Source: Labrys wisconsinensis (lineage in GTDB: Bacteria; Pseudomonadota; Alphaproteobacteria; Rhizobiales; Labraceae). Taken from it: a DNA stretch of 64,000 nt. Position 1 is the first letter of the stretch, and the number at the start of each line of letters is the position of its first letter. Shown here piece after piece: positions 52,211 to 61,405 of this stretch. Both the position numbers and the translations under genes were made by a program. The stretch lies in the NCBI RefSeq assembly GCF_030814995.1, contig NZ_JAUSVX010000002.1, forward strand, positions 310,001 to 374,000, in the 5' to 3' direction. The notes under the pieces were generated by a model. That model worked only from the letters and a program-made list of their open reading frames with translations, had not been told where the DNA came from and ran no database searches.

Positions 52211-53734
52211 ATGGCGGAACGCAGCTATCTTCAGTTCATCGGCGGCCGGCCGGTCGAGGGGGGCGGCGGCGGCTCGATCGAACGGCGCTCGCCGTCGGAC
52301 GGGCGCCTGGTCGCGCGCTATGCCGACGGCACGGCCGGGGATGTCGATCTCGCCGTGGCGGCTGCACGGACGGCGTTCGAGGAAGGCCCCTGGCCGCGCC
52401 TCAGCGGCCTGGAACGCGCCGCGATCCTGAACCGCCTCGCCGACCTCATCCGCGACAACCGAGATCGGCTGACCCGCATCGAGGTCGAGGAGGTGGGCAA
52501 GCCGATCCGGTTCGCGCGCGGCGATATAGACGGCGCCGTCGCGCTGACGCGCTATGCCGCCTCCCTCGCCATGCAGATGGCCGGCACCGTCCACACCAAT
52601 CTCGGCGCGGGCAAGACCGCCCTCATCACCCGTGAGCCGGTCGGCGTCGCCGCCCTGGTGACGCCGTGGAATTTTCCTGCCCTGATCCTCGCGCAGAAAG
52701 TGCCGTTCGCGCTGGCCGCCGGCTGCACCGTCGTGCTGAAGCCGTCGGAATTCACCTCCGGGTCGGCCTTCGAAATCGCCGCGCTCGCGGTCGAGGCCGG
52801 CATTCCCGCCGGCGCCTTCAACGTCGTCAGCGGCTATGGCGCCACGGTGGGCGACCACCTGACGGCGCATCCCGGCATCGATTTCGTGTCCTTCACCGGC
52901 TCCACCCGCACCGGGCGGCGGGTGGTCGCCAACACCTCGACCAATCTGGTGAAGTCCTCCGTCGAGCTTGGCGGAAAATCCGCCAACATCGTCTTTGCCG
53001 ATGCCGACCTCGACGCCGCGGTCGACGGCGCGCTGACGGGCGTGTTCTTCAACAATGGCGAGTGCTGCATTTCGGGCTCGCGCCTCTTCGTCCACGCCAG
53101 GGTCGCCGACGGCTTCATCGCAAGGATCGTCGAGCGATCGAAGGCGCTCAGGGTCGGCGATCCCTTCGACGAGGCGACCGATATCGGCGCGCTGATCGAC
53201 GAGGGCCATCTCGCCAAGGTCACGGCCATGATCGCAGCCGGCGTCGACGAAGGCGCCGCGCTCATCCTCGGCGGCCGCGCACCTGCCGGGGCGCCCGGGC
53301 ACTTCTGCGAGCCGACCATCTTCGACCGCGTCGAACCCGGCATGACCATCTTCCGGGAAGAAATCTTCGGGCCGGTGCTGAGCATCACCCGCTTCGACAC
53401 CGTCGAAGAGGCCGTCCGCCTCGCCAACGACACCGCCTATGGGCTGGCGAACTATGTCTGGTCGAAGGACATCGAGACCGTCCTCACCGTCGCAGCGCGG
53501 CTGAAGAGCGGCTGGGTGCAGGCCAACACCGCCATCGACGGCGCGCCGCAGCTCCCGCTCACCGGCGTGCGGGGCTCGGGCTTCGGCTACGAGATGGGCG
53601 AAGCCGGGTTCCAGGAATTCACCCAGCTCAAGACGCTGCTCATCCGCACCGGGCCGCGCACGCCCGTCTTTCCGGCCGGGGCGTGGCCTGGCCCGCCGTC
53701 GCCGGCCGACGGCCGCGCGGCGAGCGCAATCTGA
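52211..53734 (+). CDS. NAD(P)-dependent aldehyde dehydrogenase
   Basis: 507 residues. Catalytic Cys286 in NNGECCISGS, Glu252 in SVELGGKS, and the cofactor site TPWNFPALI and FTGSTRTG. The ATG at 52211 follows GAGGGCAAGGTG. It oxidises an aldehyde to an acid, presumably the product of the downstream GMC enzymes. It lies between the importer's ATPase and permease genes, showing that transport and oxidation are one unit. Confidence 0.92.
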   Translation: MAERSYLQFIGGRPVEGGGGGSIERRSPSDGRLVARYADGTAGDVDLAVAAARTAFEEGPWPRLSGLERAAILNRLADLIRDNRDRLTRIEVEEVGKPIRFARGDIDGAVALTRYAASLAMQMAGTVHTNLGAGKTALITREPVGVAALVTPWNFPALILAQKVPFALAAGCTVVLKPSEFTSGSAFEIAALAVEAGIPAGAFNVVSGYGATVGDHLTAHPGIDFVSFTGSTRTGRRVVANTSTNLVKSSVELGGKSANIVFADADLDAAVDGALTGVFFNNGECCISGSRLFVHARVADGFIARIVERSKALRVGDPFDEATDIGALIDEGHLAKVTAMIAAGVDEGAALILGGRAPAGAPGHFCEPTIFDRVEPGMTIFREEIFGPVLSITRFDTVEEAVRLANDTAYGLANYVWSKDIETVLTVAARLKSGWVQANTAIDGAPQLPLTGVRGSGFGYEMGEAGFQEFTQLKTLLIRTGPRTPVFPAGAWPGPPSPADGRAASAI

Positions 53735-53747
53735 AGGGGAGGAAGGA

Positions 53748-54743
53748 ATGGTGGAGATGACCGCAAGGCCAACGGCGCCCGCCTCGGCCCCACACCCGCT
53801 GGCGCGGCTGCGCGGCTGGGCGCAGAGCATCGGCCTCCTCTGGGTGCTGGTGATCCTGTGCGCCGTGGCGATCTACCTGTCGCCGAGCTTCGTCCAGACC
53901 GGCAATCTTCTCAATGTCGGCCGGCAGGTCGCGCTGTTCGGCATCGTCAGCCTCGGCATGACCTTCGTCATCCTGACCCGCGGCATCGACCTGTCCGTCG
54001 GCTCGATCGTCGGCGTGGTCGCCGTCAGCGCGGCGATGCTGCTGGCGCAGGGGACGTCCATTCCCGTCACCGTGCTGACGGCGCTGGCGCTCGGCGCGCT
54101 GTTCGGCGCGTTCAACGGCGCCGGGGTCGTCCTCTTCGGCATGCCGCCGTTCATCATGACGCTGGGCACGCTGGTGATGGGGCGCGGCATCGCCATGACC
54201 ATTGCAAATGGCGAGCCGCAGAGCCTCGGCGCCGCCGCCGACGTCTTCCACGTGCTCGGCGGCGGCTTTCTCTTCGGCATACCCATACCGATCTGGATCT
54301 TCGTCGCCATCGCCGCCGTCGCCCATATCGTGCTGCGCCACACCGGCTATGGCCGCTGGATCTACGCGGTCGGCTCCAACGCGGAAGCCGCACGCCTCGC
54401 CGGCATCAACGTGCCCGGCGTGCTCATGTCGGTCTACGTGATCTCCGGCGTCCTGTCCGCGCTGACGGCCCTGATCTTCGTCTCCCGCCTGACGGTGGGC
54501 GAGCCGACGGCGGGAACCAACCTGGAGCTGGAGGCGATCTCCATCGTCGTGATCGGCGGCACCAGCCTGTTCGGCGGCGAGGGCGGCATCGTCGGCACGG
54601 TGATCGGCGCCGCCATCATCGCGGTGATGGCCAACATCCTCAACCTGCTCGGGATTTCACCCTTCACCCAGCAGATCGTGAAGGGCGCCATCATCCTCGC
54701 GGCCGTGGGCTTCGAGGTCATCCGCCATCGCAGGCGCAGATAG
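53748..54743 (+). CDS. Ribose-type ABC transporter permease
   Basis: 331 residues, RbsC family, about nine to ten membrane segments. Hallmarks: ILTRGIDLSVGSIVGVVAVS, VGSNAEAARLAGINVPG, and VIGGTSLFGGEGGIVGTVIG near the end. ATG 53748 follows GGGGAGGAAGGA. It forms the channel with the two-domain ATPase at 50707 and the binding protein at 54817. Confidence 0.93.
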   Translation: MVEMTARPTAPASAPHPLARLRGWAQSIGLLWVLVILCAVAIYLSPSFVQTGNLLNVGRQVALFGIVSLGMTFVILTRGIDLSVGSIVGVVAVSAAMLLAQGTSIPVTVLTALALGALFGAFNGAGVVLFGMPPFIMTLGTLVMGRGIAMTIANGEPQSLGAAADVFHVLGGGFLFGIPIPIWIFVAIAAVAHIVLRHTGYGRWIYAVGSNAEAARLAGINVPGVLMSVYVISGVLSALTALIFVSRLTVGEPTAGTNLELEAISIVVIGGTSLFGGEGGIVGTVIGAAIIAVMANILNLLGISPFTQQIVKGAIILAAVGFEVIRHRRRR

Positions 54744-54816
54744 GAATCCGTGCAATGCGGACCCTCGCCATGGTGGCGGGACGCAGATGCAGGGTCATCG
54801 GGAGGAGAAGAAGACC

Positions 54817-55764
54817 ATGACATTCACGCGTCGCAACGTCCTGACGGTCATCGCCGGCGCCGCCGGCGCCTCGATCGCCGGCGTCGAAATGCCGGCCTCC
54901 GCGGCCGAGAAGATCAAGATCGGCTTCAGCCAGTGCACGCTCAACCATCCCTGGCGTGTCGCGCAGACCAATGTCAACAAGGCCTATGCCGACGACAAGC
55001 TCAGCGATGTCTCGCTGATCATCACCGACGGCAACAACGACTCGGGCAAGCAGGTGTCCGACATCGAGAATCTGATGGCCCAGGGCGTCAAGGTGTTGAT
55101 GATCTCTCCCCTGACCGCCGATGCGCTGACGCCGATCGTCCGGCAAGCCATGGAAAGCGGCATTCCGGTGGTGACGCTCGACCGCAAGGTCAACACCAAG
55201 GTGACCTGCCATATCGGCGCCCTGAACCTGCCGATCGCCGCCGCCGCCGCGGCGCTGCTGGCCAGGAAGCTGGACGGCAAGGGCGCGATCATCGAGCTGC
55301 AGGGCACCGCCGGCGCGTCCGCGACGGTCGATCGCAACAAGGGCTTCGTCGACGAACTCGCCAAGACCCCCGGTCTCAAGATCGTGGCGAGCCAGAACTG
55401 CGACTACACCCGCGACAAGGCCGTCAAGTTCATGGAAGACATGGTGCAGCGCTTCGGCGAGGGCCAGATCCAGGCGGTCTATGCGCACAACGACGAAATG
55501 GCGCTCGGTGCGGTCCAGGTGCTGGAGGGCGCCGGCCGGTTGAAGGACGTGCTCGTCATCGGCATCGACGGCCAGAACAACGCCATCGAAGCGGTCGCCG
55601 CAGGAAAGCTCGCTGCAACCTTCACCTATCCCTATGTCGCCCCGGAAGGAATCCAGTACGCCCACAAGATCGCCAGTGGCGAGAGCGTGCCGGAGGTCGT
55701 CCTGCTCGATTCCGTCGCCATCACGGCCGATAATGCGAAATCCATGATCGGGAAGGGGTTCTGA
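54817..55764 (+). CDS. Ribose-type ABC transporter substrate-binding protein
   Basis: 315 residues. The N-terminus (TFTRRNVLTVIAGAAGAS) has a twin-arginine pair followed by a hydrophobic core, which may direct export by the Tat pathway; the cleavage is probably near ASAAE (about 25-29). The mature part (KIKIGFSQCTLNHPWRVAQT) is RbsB-like. The frame is open from 54787, but ATG 54817 follows GGAGGAGAAG and starts the signal. A strong hairpin (55777-55800) follows the gene. Confidence 0.9.
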   Translation: MTFTRRNVLTVIAGAAGASIAGVEMPASAAEKIKIGFSQCTLNHPWRVAQTNVNKAYADDKLSDVSLIITDGNNDSGKQVSDIENLMAQGVKVLMISPLTADALTPIVRQAMESGIPVVTLDRKVNTKVTCHIGALNLPIAAAAAALLARKLDGKGAIIELQGTAGASATVDRNKGFVDELAKTPGLKIVASQNCDYTRDKAVKFMEDMVQRFGEGQIQAVYAHNDEMALGAVQVLEGAGRLKDVLVIGIDGQNNAIEAVAAGKLAATFTYPYVAPEGIQYAHKIASGESVPEVVLLDSVAITADNAKSMIGKGF

Positions 55765-55776
55765 GGCTTCGAAGAG

Positions 55777-55800
55777 CCCGGCCGCGACCCCGCGGCCGGG
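55777..55800 (+). terminator. Strong GC hairpin after the binding-protein gene
   Basis: CCCGGCCGCG (55777-55786), a 4-nt ACCC loop and CGCGGCCGGG (55791-55800) form a perfect 10-bp stem. There is no immediate T-run, so it may act as a partial terminator or an mRNA-stabilising element that raises the binding-protein level, a common design. Confidence 0.6.
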
Positions 55801-55823
55801 TTCCCACGCTTTTTCGAGGAGAC

Positions 55824-56789
55824 ATGATGGCCAGAGCCGCTTTCGAGCCCCACGGGGTGATCCCTGCCTGCCTGATGCCGTTCGACGAGAATTACGCTGT
55901 CGACGAGCAGGCTTATCGCCGTCACCTCAACGATGTCGCGGGCGTGGACGGCGTCGCCGCCATCACCATCAACGGCCACGCCGCCGAGGTCCACGCGCTG
56001 ACGCTGGAGGAGCAGTACCGGGCCATCACGACAACGCTGGAGGAGCTCGAACGGCACGGTGTCGCCACCGTCGTCGGCGTCCATACCAGCTCGAGCCTGG
56101 AGGCGGGGCGGATCGCGGCGAGGGCGCAACGGGAAGGCGCCCATGCCTTGCTGGTGTTCCCGCCCGACGTCATGGTTCTCGGCGGCCATTTGCGGCCGGA
56201 CATGGCGACTGAGCATCTCAGGCACGTCACCGGCGCCTCGGATCTGCCGATCATCCTGTTTCAATACCCGGTGGCGTCCAATCTCTCCTACCCTCTGGGG
56301 ACACTGATCGAGCTCTGCCGCCGCTTCCCGACGATCCGGGCGGTCAAGGACCAGATCGGCGACGGCAACCAGCATGAGCGCCAGATCCGCGAGCTGAAGA
56401 GCCTCGACCGGCCGGTCCGCACGCTCACCACCCACAGCGCCTGGCTGCTCGCCTCCCTGGCGCTCGGGTGCGACGGCCTGCTTTCAGGTGCCGGCAGCGT
56501 CATTGCCGATCTGCAGGTCGCGTTGTTCCGGGCCGTCCGGGCCGGAGACCTGAAGAAGGCGCAGGCGATCAACGAGCGCATCTATCCCACGGTGCGCGCC
56601 TTCTACGACCCGCCGCTCGTGGACATGCACAACCGCATGAAGGAGGCGCTGGTGCTCCTGGGCAAGCTCGACCGGGCGGTGGTGCGCCCGCCGCTGATGA
56701 AGCCGGACGAGATCGAGATCGCAAAAATCCGCGGCCTGCTCGCGCGAGCCGGCATCACGCCCGACACCGTCTACGGATATGCGGAATGA
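55824..56789 (+). CDS. Dihydrodipicolinate synthase/N-acetylneuraminate lyase-family aldolase
   Basis: 321 residues (ATG 55824; ATG 55827 is possible). TIM-barrel class I aldolase: Schiff-base Lys175 in AVKDQIGD and Tyr148 in LFQYPV. The usual GTTGE carboxylate-binding motif is INGHAAE here, so the substrate is probably not the classical one. Such enzymes condense or cleave pyruvate with an aldehyde. It precedes a MaoC gene with 4-nt overlap. Confidence 0.87.
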   Translation: MMARAAFEPHGVIPACLMPFDENYAVDEQAYRRHLNDVAGVDGVAAITINGHAAEVHALTLEEQYRAITTTLEELERHGVATVVGVHTSSSLEAGRIAARAQREGAHALLVFPPDVMVLGGHLRPDMATEHLRHVTGASDLPIILFQYPVASNLSYPLGTLIELCRRFPTIRAVKDQIGDGNQHERQIRELKSLDRPVRTLTTHSAWLLASLALGCDGLLSGAGSVIADLQVALFRAVRAGDLKKAQAINERIYPTVRAFYDPPLVDMHNRMKEALVLLGKLDRAVVRPPLMKPDEIEIAKIRGLLARAGITPDTVYGYAE

Positions 56790-57226
56790 GCAGCGAAGAG
56801 GACTTCTATCTCAAGGCCGGCGACGCTGTGACGCTGGAGCGGGACGTGACCGAGAGCGCGGTGAACGGCTTCGCGGAGATCAGCGGCGACCATTCCCCCA
56901 ATCACATGGACGAGGGCGGGATGTCGGCGTCGGCCTATCGCGGTCGCATCGCCCACGGCGCCCTGCTGGTCGCCTACATGTCGGCCTGTTCCACCGAAAT
57001 CGTCGAGCGCATTCCGGACGTCCGGGCCAGCGAAACGCCGGTGTCGCTCGGCTATGACCGCATCCGCTTCATCAAGCCCGTCTATATCGGCGACCGGCTG
57101 CGGCTGCATTACAGGGTCCGCGATGTCGATCCGGCGCGGCGGCGCGCCCATTCCGACATCACCATCACCAACCAGGCCGGCGAGACCGTGTGCGTCGGCG
57201 AGCACATCCTCAAATGGGTCGCCTGA
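56786..57226 (+). CDS. MaoC-like (R)-specific hydratase/dehydratase
   Basis: 146 residues, hot-dog fold. The catalytic pair D35 and H40 lies in SGDHSPNHMDEG, followed by YRGRIAHGALL. Such enzymes hydrate enoyl-CoA or dehydrate 3-hydroxyacyl-CoA. It starts in the ATGA overlap with the aldolase gene, and the GMC gene begins 2 bp after its stop. It fits a CoA-thioester stage of the pathway. Confidence 0.87.
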   Translation: MSSEEDFYLKAGDAVTLERDVTESAVNGFAEISGDHSPNHMDEGGMSASAYRGRIAHGALLVAYMSACSTEIVERIPDVRASETPVSLGYDRIRFIKPVYIGDRLRLHYRVRDVDPARRRAHSDITITNQAGETVCVGEHILKWVA

Positions 57227-57227
57227 G

Positions 57228-58859
57228 ATGCGGACTGGCGCCACATTCGACTATGTCGTGATCGGCGGCGGGTCCTCCGGCTGTGCGCTCGCCTCGCGCC
57301 TGTCGGACGATCCGACGTGCCGCGTCCTGCTCCTCGAGGCGGGCTCGCGCGACTGGAGCCCCTACATCCACCTGCCGGTCTGCTACTACAAGACGACCAA
57401 GGGCCCCTACACCTGGGGCTTCCACCTCGCGTCGCAGGCGCACCAGGACGGTATTGCGCCCGTCTTCACCCAGGCTCGCGTGCTCGGCGGCGGCAGCTCG
57501 ATCAATGCGCAGGTCTATATCCGCGGCACGGCCGCGGACTATGACGGCTGGGCCGGGATGGGATGCCCCGGCTGGAGCTATCGCGAGGTCCTGCCCTACT
57601 TCAAGCGATCCGAAGCCAACGAGCGCCTGGCCGGCGAGTTCCACGGCATCGAAGGTCCGCTCGGGGTGTCGGACCAGCGGCACACCCATCCGCTGTCGAA
57701 AGCCTTCGTCCAGGCCTGCCAGGACTACGGCATGCCCCACAATGCCGACTTCAACGGCCGGGAACAGGCCGGCGCCGGGCTCTATCAGGTCACCAACCGG
57801 AATGGCCGACGCTGCAGCGCGGCCGTCGCCTATCTCGGCCGCGCCCGCGGGCGGCCGAACCTGAGCGTCCGCACAGGCTGCCTCGCACGTCGCATCGTGG
57901 TCGAGAACGGCCGCGCTGCCGGCGTGGAGTACCAGGCCGGCAAATCCTGCTTCACCGTGCGCGCGCAGCGTGAAGTCGTGCTCGCGGCGGGAGCGATCAA
58001 CTCGCCGAAGCTGCTGATGCTGTCGGGCATCGGTCCGGCCCGGCACCTGGAGAGCCACGGGATCAAGCCGGTCGCGGACCTCCCCGGCGTCGGCCGGAAC
58101 CTTCACGACCACCTCGACATCTTCATGATGTACAACGTGAAGACCGTGGAGAGCTACGACGCTTACAAGCGGATCCATCGTCAGATCTGGGCCGGTCTCC
58201 AATATGCCCTGTTCCGAAGCGGCCCGGTCAGCGCGACCGTGGTCGAAGGTGGCGCCTTCTGGACCACCGCCGGGCGGTCCGCCTCGCCCGATCTGCAGTT
58301 CCATTTTCTCGCAGGGACCGGGATCGAGGCGGTCACCGGCGACATGTCGACAGGGAACGGCTGCACCCTCAATGCCTATGTGCTCGATCCGAGCTCGCGC
58401 GGCGCCGTCACGCTGACGAGCGCCGACCCGCGCGCGGCGCCGAACATCGACCCCAATTTCCTCGCCGAGCGGGATGACCTCGACCGCACGGTCGAGGCGG
58501 TGCGGATCGGCCAGGAGATCATGGCCCAGCCCTCGATCGCCCGATATATCCGCGACGAGTTCATGCCCGGACGGGCCGTCCGCACGCGCGCGGACTACGA
58601 GGCCTATGTCCGCCGCGAAAGCCGCTCGGGCTACCACCCCGTCGGGACTTGCAGGATGGGGCAGGATGACATGGCGGTCGTCGACCCGCAGCTGCGGGTG
58701 CGCGGCGTCGAGGGACTGCGCGTCGCCGATGCTTCGATCATGCCGCGGCTCGTCTCTGGCAACACCAACGCCCCGAGCATCATGATCGGCGAGCGAGCCG
58801 CGGATTTCCTGCGCGGCAACCGGTCGGCGGTGGCAACCGCCGCGGCGTGCGCCCGATGA
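57228..58859 (+). CDS. GMC-family FAD oxidoreductase
   Basis: 543 residues. FAD motif VVIGGGSSGCALASRL, signature 1 ARVLGGGSSINAQVYIRGTA, signature 2 AAGAINSPKLLMLSGIGP, catalytic His in YHPVGTCRMG and the partner Asn in SGNTNAPSIM. The ATG at 57228 lies two bases after the MaoC stop; the frame is open upstream, but this is the family start. It oxidises an alcohol, probably the imported compound or an intermediate. It overlaps the hydratase gene by 4 nt. Confidence 0.92.
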   Translation: MRTGATFDYVVIGGGSSGCALASRLSDDPTCRVLLLEAGSRDWSPYIHLPVCYYKTTKGPYTWGFHLASQAHQDGIAPVFTQARVLGGGSSINAQVYIRGTAADYDGWAGMGCPGWSYREVLPYFKRSEANERLAGEFHGIEGPLGVSDQRHTHPLSKAFVQACQDYGMPHNADFNGREQAGAGLYQVTNRNGRRCSAAVAYLGRARGRPNLSVRTGCLARRIVVENGRAAGVEYQAGKSCFTVRAQREVVLAAGAINSPKLLMLSGIGPARHLESHGIKPVADLPGVGRNLHDHLDIFMMYNVKTVESYDAYKRIHRQIWAGLQYALFRSGPVSATVVEGGAFWTTAGRSASPDLQFHFLAGTGIEAVTGDMSTGNGCTLNAYVLDPSSRGAVTLTSADPRAAPNIDPNFLAERDDLDRTVEAVRIGQEIMAQPSIARYIRDEFMPGRAVRTRADYEAYVRRESRSGYHPVGTCRMGQDDMAVVDPQLRVRGVEGLRVADASIMPRLVSGNTNAPSIMIGERAADFLRGNRSAVATAAACAR

Positions 58860-59656
58860 CCGACGCCAACGAGATGCCCAGCCACGACGATCTCGTGCTC
58901 GCCGAGCGGCCCGCGGCGGGCGTGCTCCTGCTGACGCTGAACCGGCCGGAAAAGCTCAACGCGCTCTCCAAGGCGCTTCTCTCGACGTTGCGCGACAGGC
59001 TCGCCGTGGCGGAGGCCGACGGCAGCATCGGCTGCGTCGTGCTCACCGGGGCGGGCCGGGCCTTCGCCGCCGGCGCCGACATCCACGACATGCTGGCGCG
59101 GGGCCTCGCCTCCTACGCCGACCCGGAGCGCCTGGCGTCCTGGCGGGCGATCGAGGCCTTCGCCAAGCCGATGATCGCCGCGATCAACGGCTATGCCCTC
59201 GGCGGAGGGCTGGAACTGGCACTGCTGTGCGACATTCTCCTCGCCAGCGAGGTGGCGCGGTTCGCCACGCCCGAGATCAAGCTCGGCTCCTTCCCGGGAG
59301 ACGGCGGAACGCAGCGCCTGCCGCGGCTCGTCGGCCAGTCCTTCGCCATGCAGATGGTGCTGACCGGGGCCATGGTCGATGCCGTGCTCGCCGAGCGCAA
59401 GGGCCTGGTCAGCGAGGTGCTCGCCGCCGAGCGGCTGCTGCCGCGCGCGCTGGAGATCGCCGGGGACATCGCGTGCAGGTCCGTCGCGATCACGCCGCTC
59501 GCCAAGCGCGCCGTGCGGGCCGCCGCCGAGGCGCCCTTGGCGGAAGGACTGGCGATCGAGCACGCGCTGGTCGTCGACTCCTTCGCGACCGAAGACCGGA
59601 CGGAAGGCCTGCGGGCCTTCGCCGAGAAGCGCGAGCCCGTGTTCAGGGGGCGGTGA
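58856..59656 (+). CDS. Enoyl-CoA hydratase/isomerase-family protein
   Basis: 266 residues (GTG 58847 possible). Crotonase fold: oxyanion-hole Gly in GRAFAAGADIHDM and in GYALGGGLELALLC, with FPGDGGTQRLPRLVG carrying the usual catalytic-region residues. It hydrates or isomerises enoyl-CoA. ATG 58856 overlaps the GMC stop (ATGA). With MaoC and the CoA transferase it gives the operon a beta-oxidation-like character. Confidence 0.9.
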   Translation: MTDANEMPSHDDLVLAERPAAGVLLLTLNRPEKLNALSKALLSTLRDRLAVAEADGSIGCVVLTGAGRAFAAGADIHDMLARGLASYADPERLASWRAIEAFAKPMIAAINGYALGGGLELALLCDILLASEVARFATPEIKLGSFPGDGGTQRLPRLVGQSFAMQMVLTGAMVDAVLAERKGLVSEVLAAERLLPRALEIAGDIACRSVAITPLAKRAVRAAAEAPLAEGLAIEHALVVDSFATEDRTEGLRAFAEKREPVFRGR

Positions 59657-59681
59657 TCACCGCCATCGGAGGAACAGGTCC

Positions 59682-61301
59682 ATGTGGGACTATATCATCG
59701 CCGGAGCGGGCTCGGCCGGATGCGTCCTGGCCAACCGCCTGTCGGAGGACCCCGACGTCAAGGTCCTGCTGCTGGAGGCCGGGAGCCGCGACCGCAATCC
59801 CATGATCCATATCCCGGGCGGCATCGGCAAGCTGTTCGGGCCGGGGGTGAACTGGCGCTTCCACACCGTGCCGCAGCGCCATCTCGACAACCGGCGGATC
59901 TGGTATCCGCAGGGCAAGACCCTCGGCGGCTCGAGCTCGATCAACGCGATGATCTATATCCGCGGCCAGCGGGAGGATTACGACCACTGGGCAGCGCTCG
60001 GCAATGACGGCTGGTCCTATGAGGAGGTGCTGCCCTATTTCCGCCGGTCGGAGGACAATGAGCGCCTCGTCGACCGCTACCACGGCCAGGGCGGCCCGCT
60101 CTGGGTGTCGGACCAGGTCTCGCCGCACGAGCTCTCGCGCGCCTTCGTGCGGGCCTGCCAGGCCTGGGGCCTGCCGTACAATCCGGACTTCAACGGCGCG
60201 AGCCAGCACGGCGCGGGCCTCTACCAGGTCACCTGCCGCCACGGCCGCCGCCGCTCCTCGGCCGTGTCCTACCTCAGGCCGGTCGAGACGCGTCCCAACC
60301 TGACGGTGTGGACCGGCGCACGCGCGCTACGCATCCTCCTCGAGCGCGGCCGGGCCGTCGGGCTCGACGTGGCGCGGGGCAGGGCGGTGGAGACGGTGCG
60401 GGCGGAGCGCGAGATCATCCTCAGCAGCGGCGCCATCAATTCGCCGAGGCTGCTGATGCTGTCGGGCATCGGCGACGCCGACGCCCTGAAGGCCCTCGGC
60501 ATCGCGCCGGCGGTCGACCTCGCGGGCGTCGGCCGCAACCTGCAGGACCATCTGTGCACCAATGTCCACGTGACGCTGAAGCAGCCGATCAGCTATGACG
60601 GGCAGGATCGCTTCCCGCATGCGCTGCGGCACGGGCTGCAGTGGCTGCTCTACCGCAGCGGCCCCGCTGCCTCGGTGATCGTGGAGGGCGGGGGCTTCGC
60701 CGCCAGCGACGGCGGTCGCCGCCCCGACATGCAGATCCATATCGCGCCGGCCATGGTGGTGCGCGGCGGCCAGACCCGGCTCGGCGGCCACGGCTTCACG
60801 GTCAACACCACGTTCCTGCGGCCGAGGAGCCTCGGGACGGTCACCCTGGCCTCCGGCGATCCGGCGGACGAGCCGCTGATCGATCCGAACTACCATGCCC
60901 ATCCCGACGACCGCGCCATGTCGCTGAAGTCGGTGCGCGCGGCGCGCGAGATCCTGTCCCAGGCCGATATCGCCCGCTATGTCAGCGTCGAGCGCCTGCC
61001 GGGCCCGGATGCCCGCAGCGACAGCGAGATCATGGCCTATGTCCGGCAATATGCCTGCTGCGACTACCACCCCGTCGGCACCTGCAAGATGGGCGTGGAC
61101 GAGGCGGCCGTGGTCGACCCCGAGCTGCGCGTCCGGCATGTCGAGGGCCTGCGGGTGGCGGATTCCTCGATCATGCCGGTCCTGCTCAGCGGCAACACCA
61201 ATGCGCCGACGATGATGATCGCCGAGAAGGCCGCCGACCTCATCCGCGGCATCCGCCCCGAGCCGGCGCCGCAGCGGGAAGGAGCGCTCGGCCATGCCTG
61301 A
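59682..61301 (+). CDS. GMC-family FAD oxidoreductase, second in the operon
   Basis: 539 residues. FAD motif IIAGAGSAGCVLANRL, signature 1 GKTLGGSSSINAMIYIRGQ, signature 2 SSGAINSPRLLMLSGIGD, catalytic His in YHPVGTCKMG and Asn in SGNTNAPTMM. ATG 59682 follows GGAGGAACAGG. It resembles the 57228 enzyme closely, but the two differ in length and loops, so they may act on successive alcohols or different substrates. It is the last gene of the operon. Confidence 0.92.
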   Translation: MWDYIIAGAGSAGCVLANRLSEDPDVKVLLLEAGSRDRNPMIHIPGGIGKLFGPGVNWRFHTVPQRHLDNRRIWYPQGKTLGGSSSINAMIYIRGQREDYDHWAALGNDGWSYEEVLPYFRRSEDNERLVDRYHGQGGPLWVSDQVSPHELSRAFVRACQAWGLPYNPDFNGASQHGAGLYQVTCRHGRRRSSAVSYLRPVETRPNLTVWTGARALRILLERGRAVGLDVARGRAVETVRAEREIILSSGAINSPRLLMLSGIGDADALKALGIAPAVDLAGVGRNLQDHLCTNVHVTLKQPISYDGQDRFPHALRHGLQWLLYRSGPAASVIVEGGGFAASDGGRRPDMQIHIAPAMVVRGGQTRLGGHGFTVNTTFLRPRSLGTVTLASGDPADEPLIDPNYHAHPDDRAMSLKSVRAAREILSQADIARYVSVERLPGPDARSDSEIMAYVRQYACCDYHPVGTCKMGVDEAAVVDPELRVRHVEGLRVADSSIMPVLLSGNTNAPTMMIAEKAADLIRGIRPEPAPQREGALGHA

Positions 61302-61405
61302 TCCGCGACCGCTTGCGCCGGGCTGACGGAGCGCTGGGATCTGCTATCACCGCCGCGGCAAGGCCGAATCGCGGCCGGAGCCTTTGGACGAGGAGGCGTC
61401 GGCCG

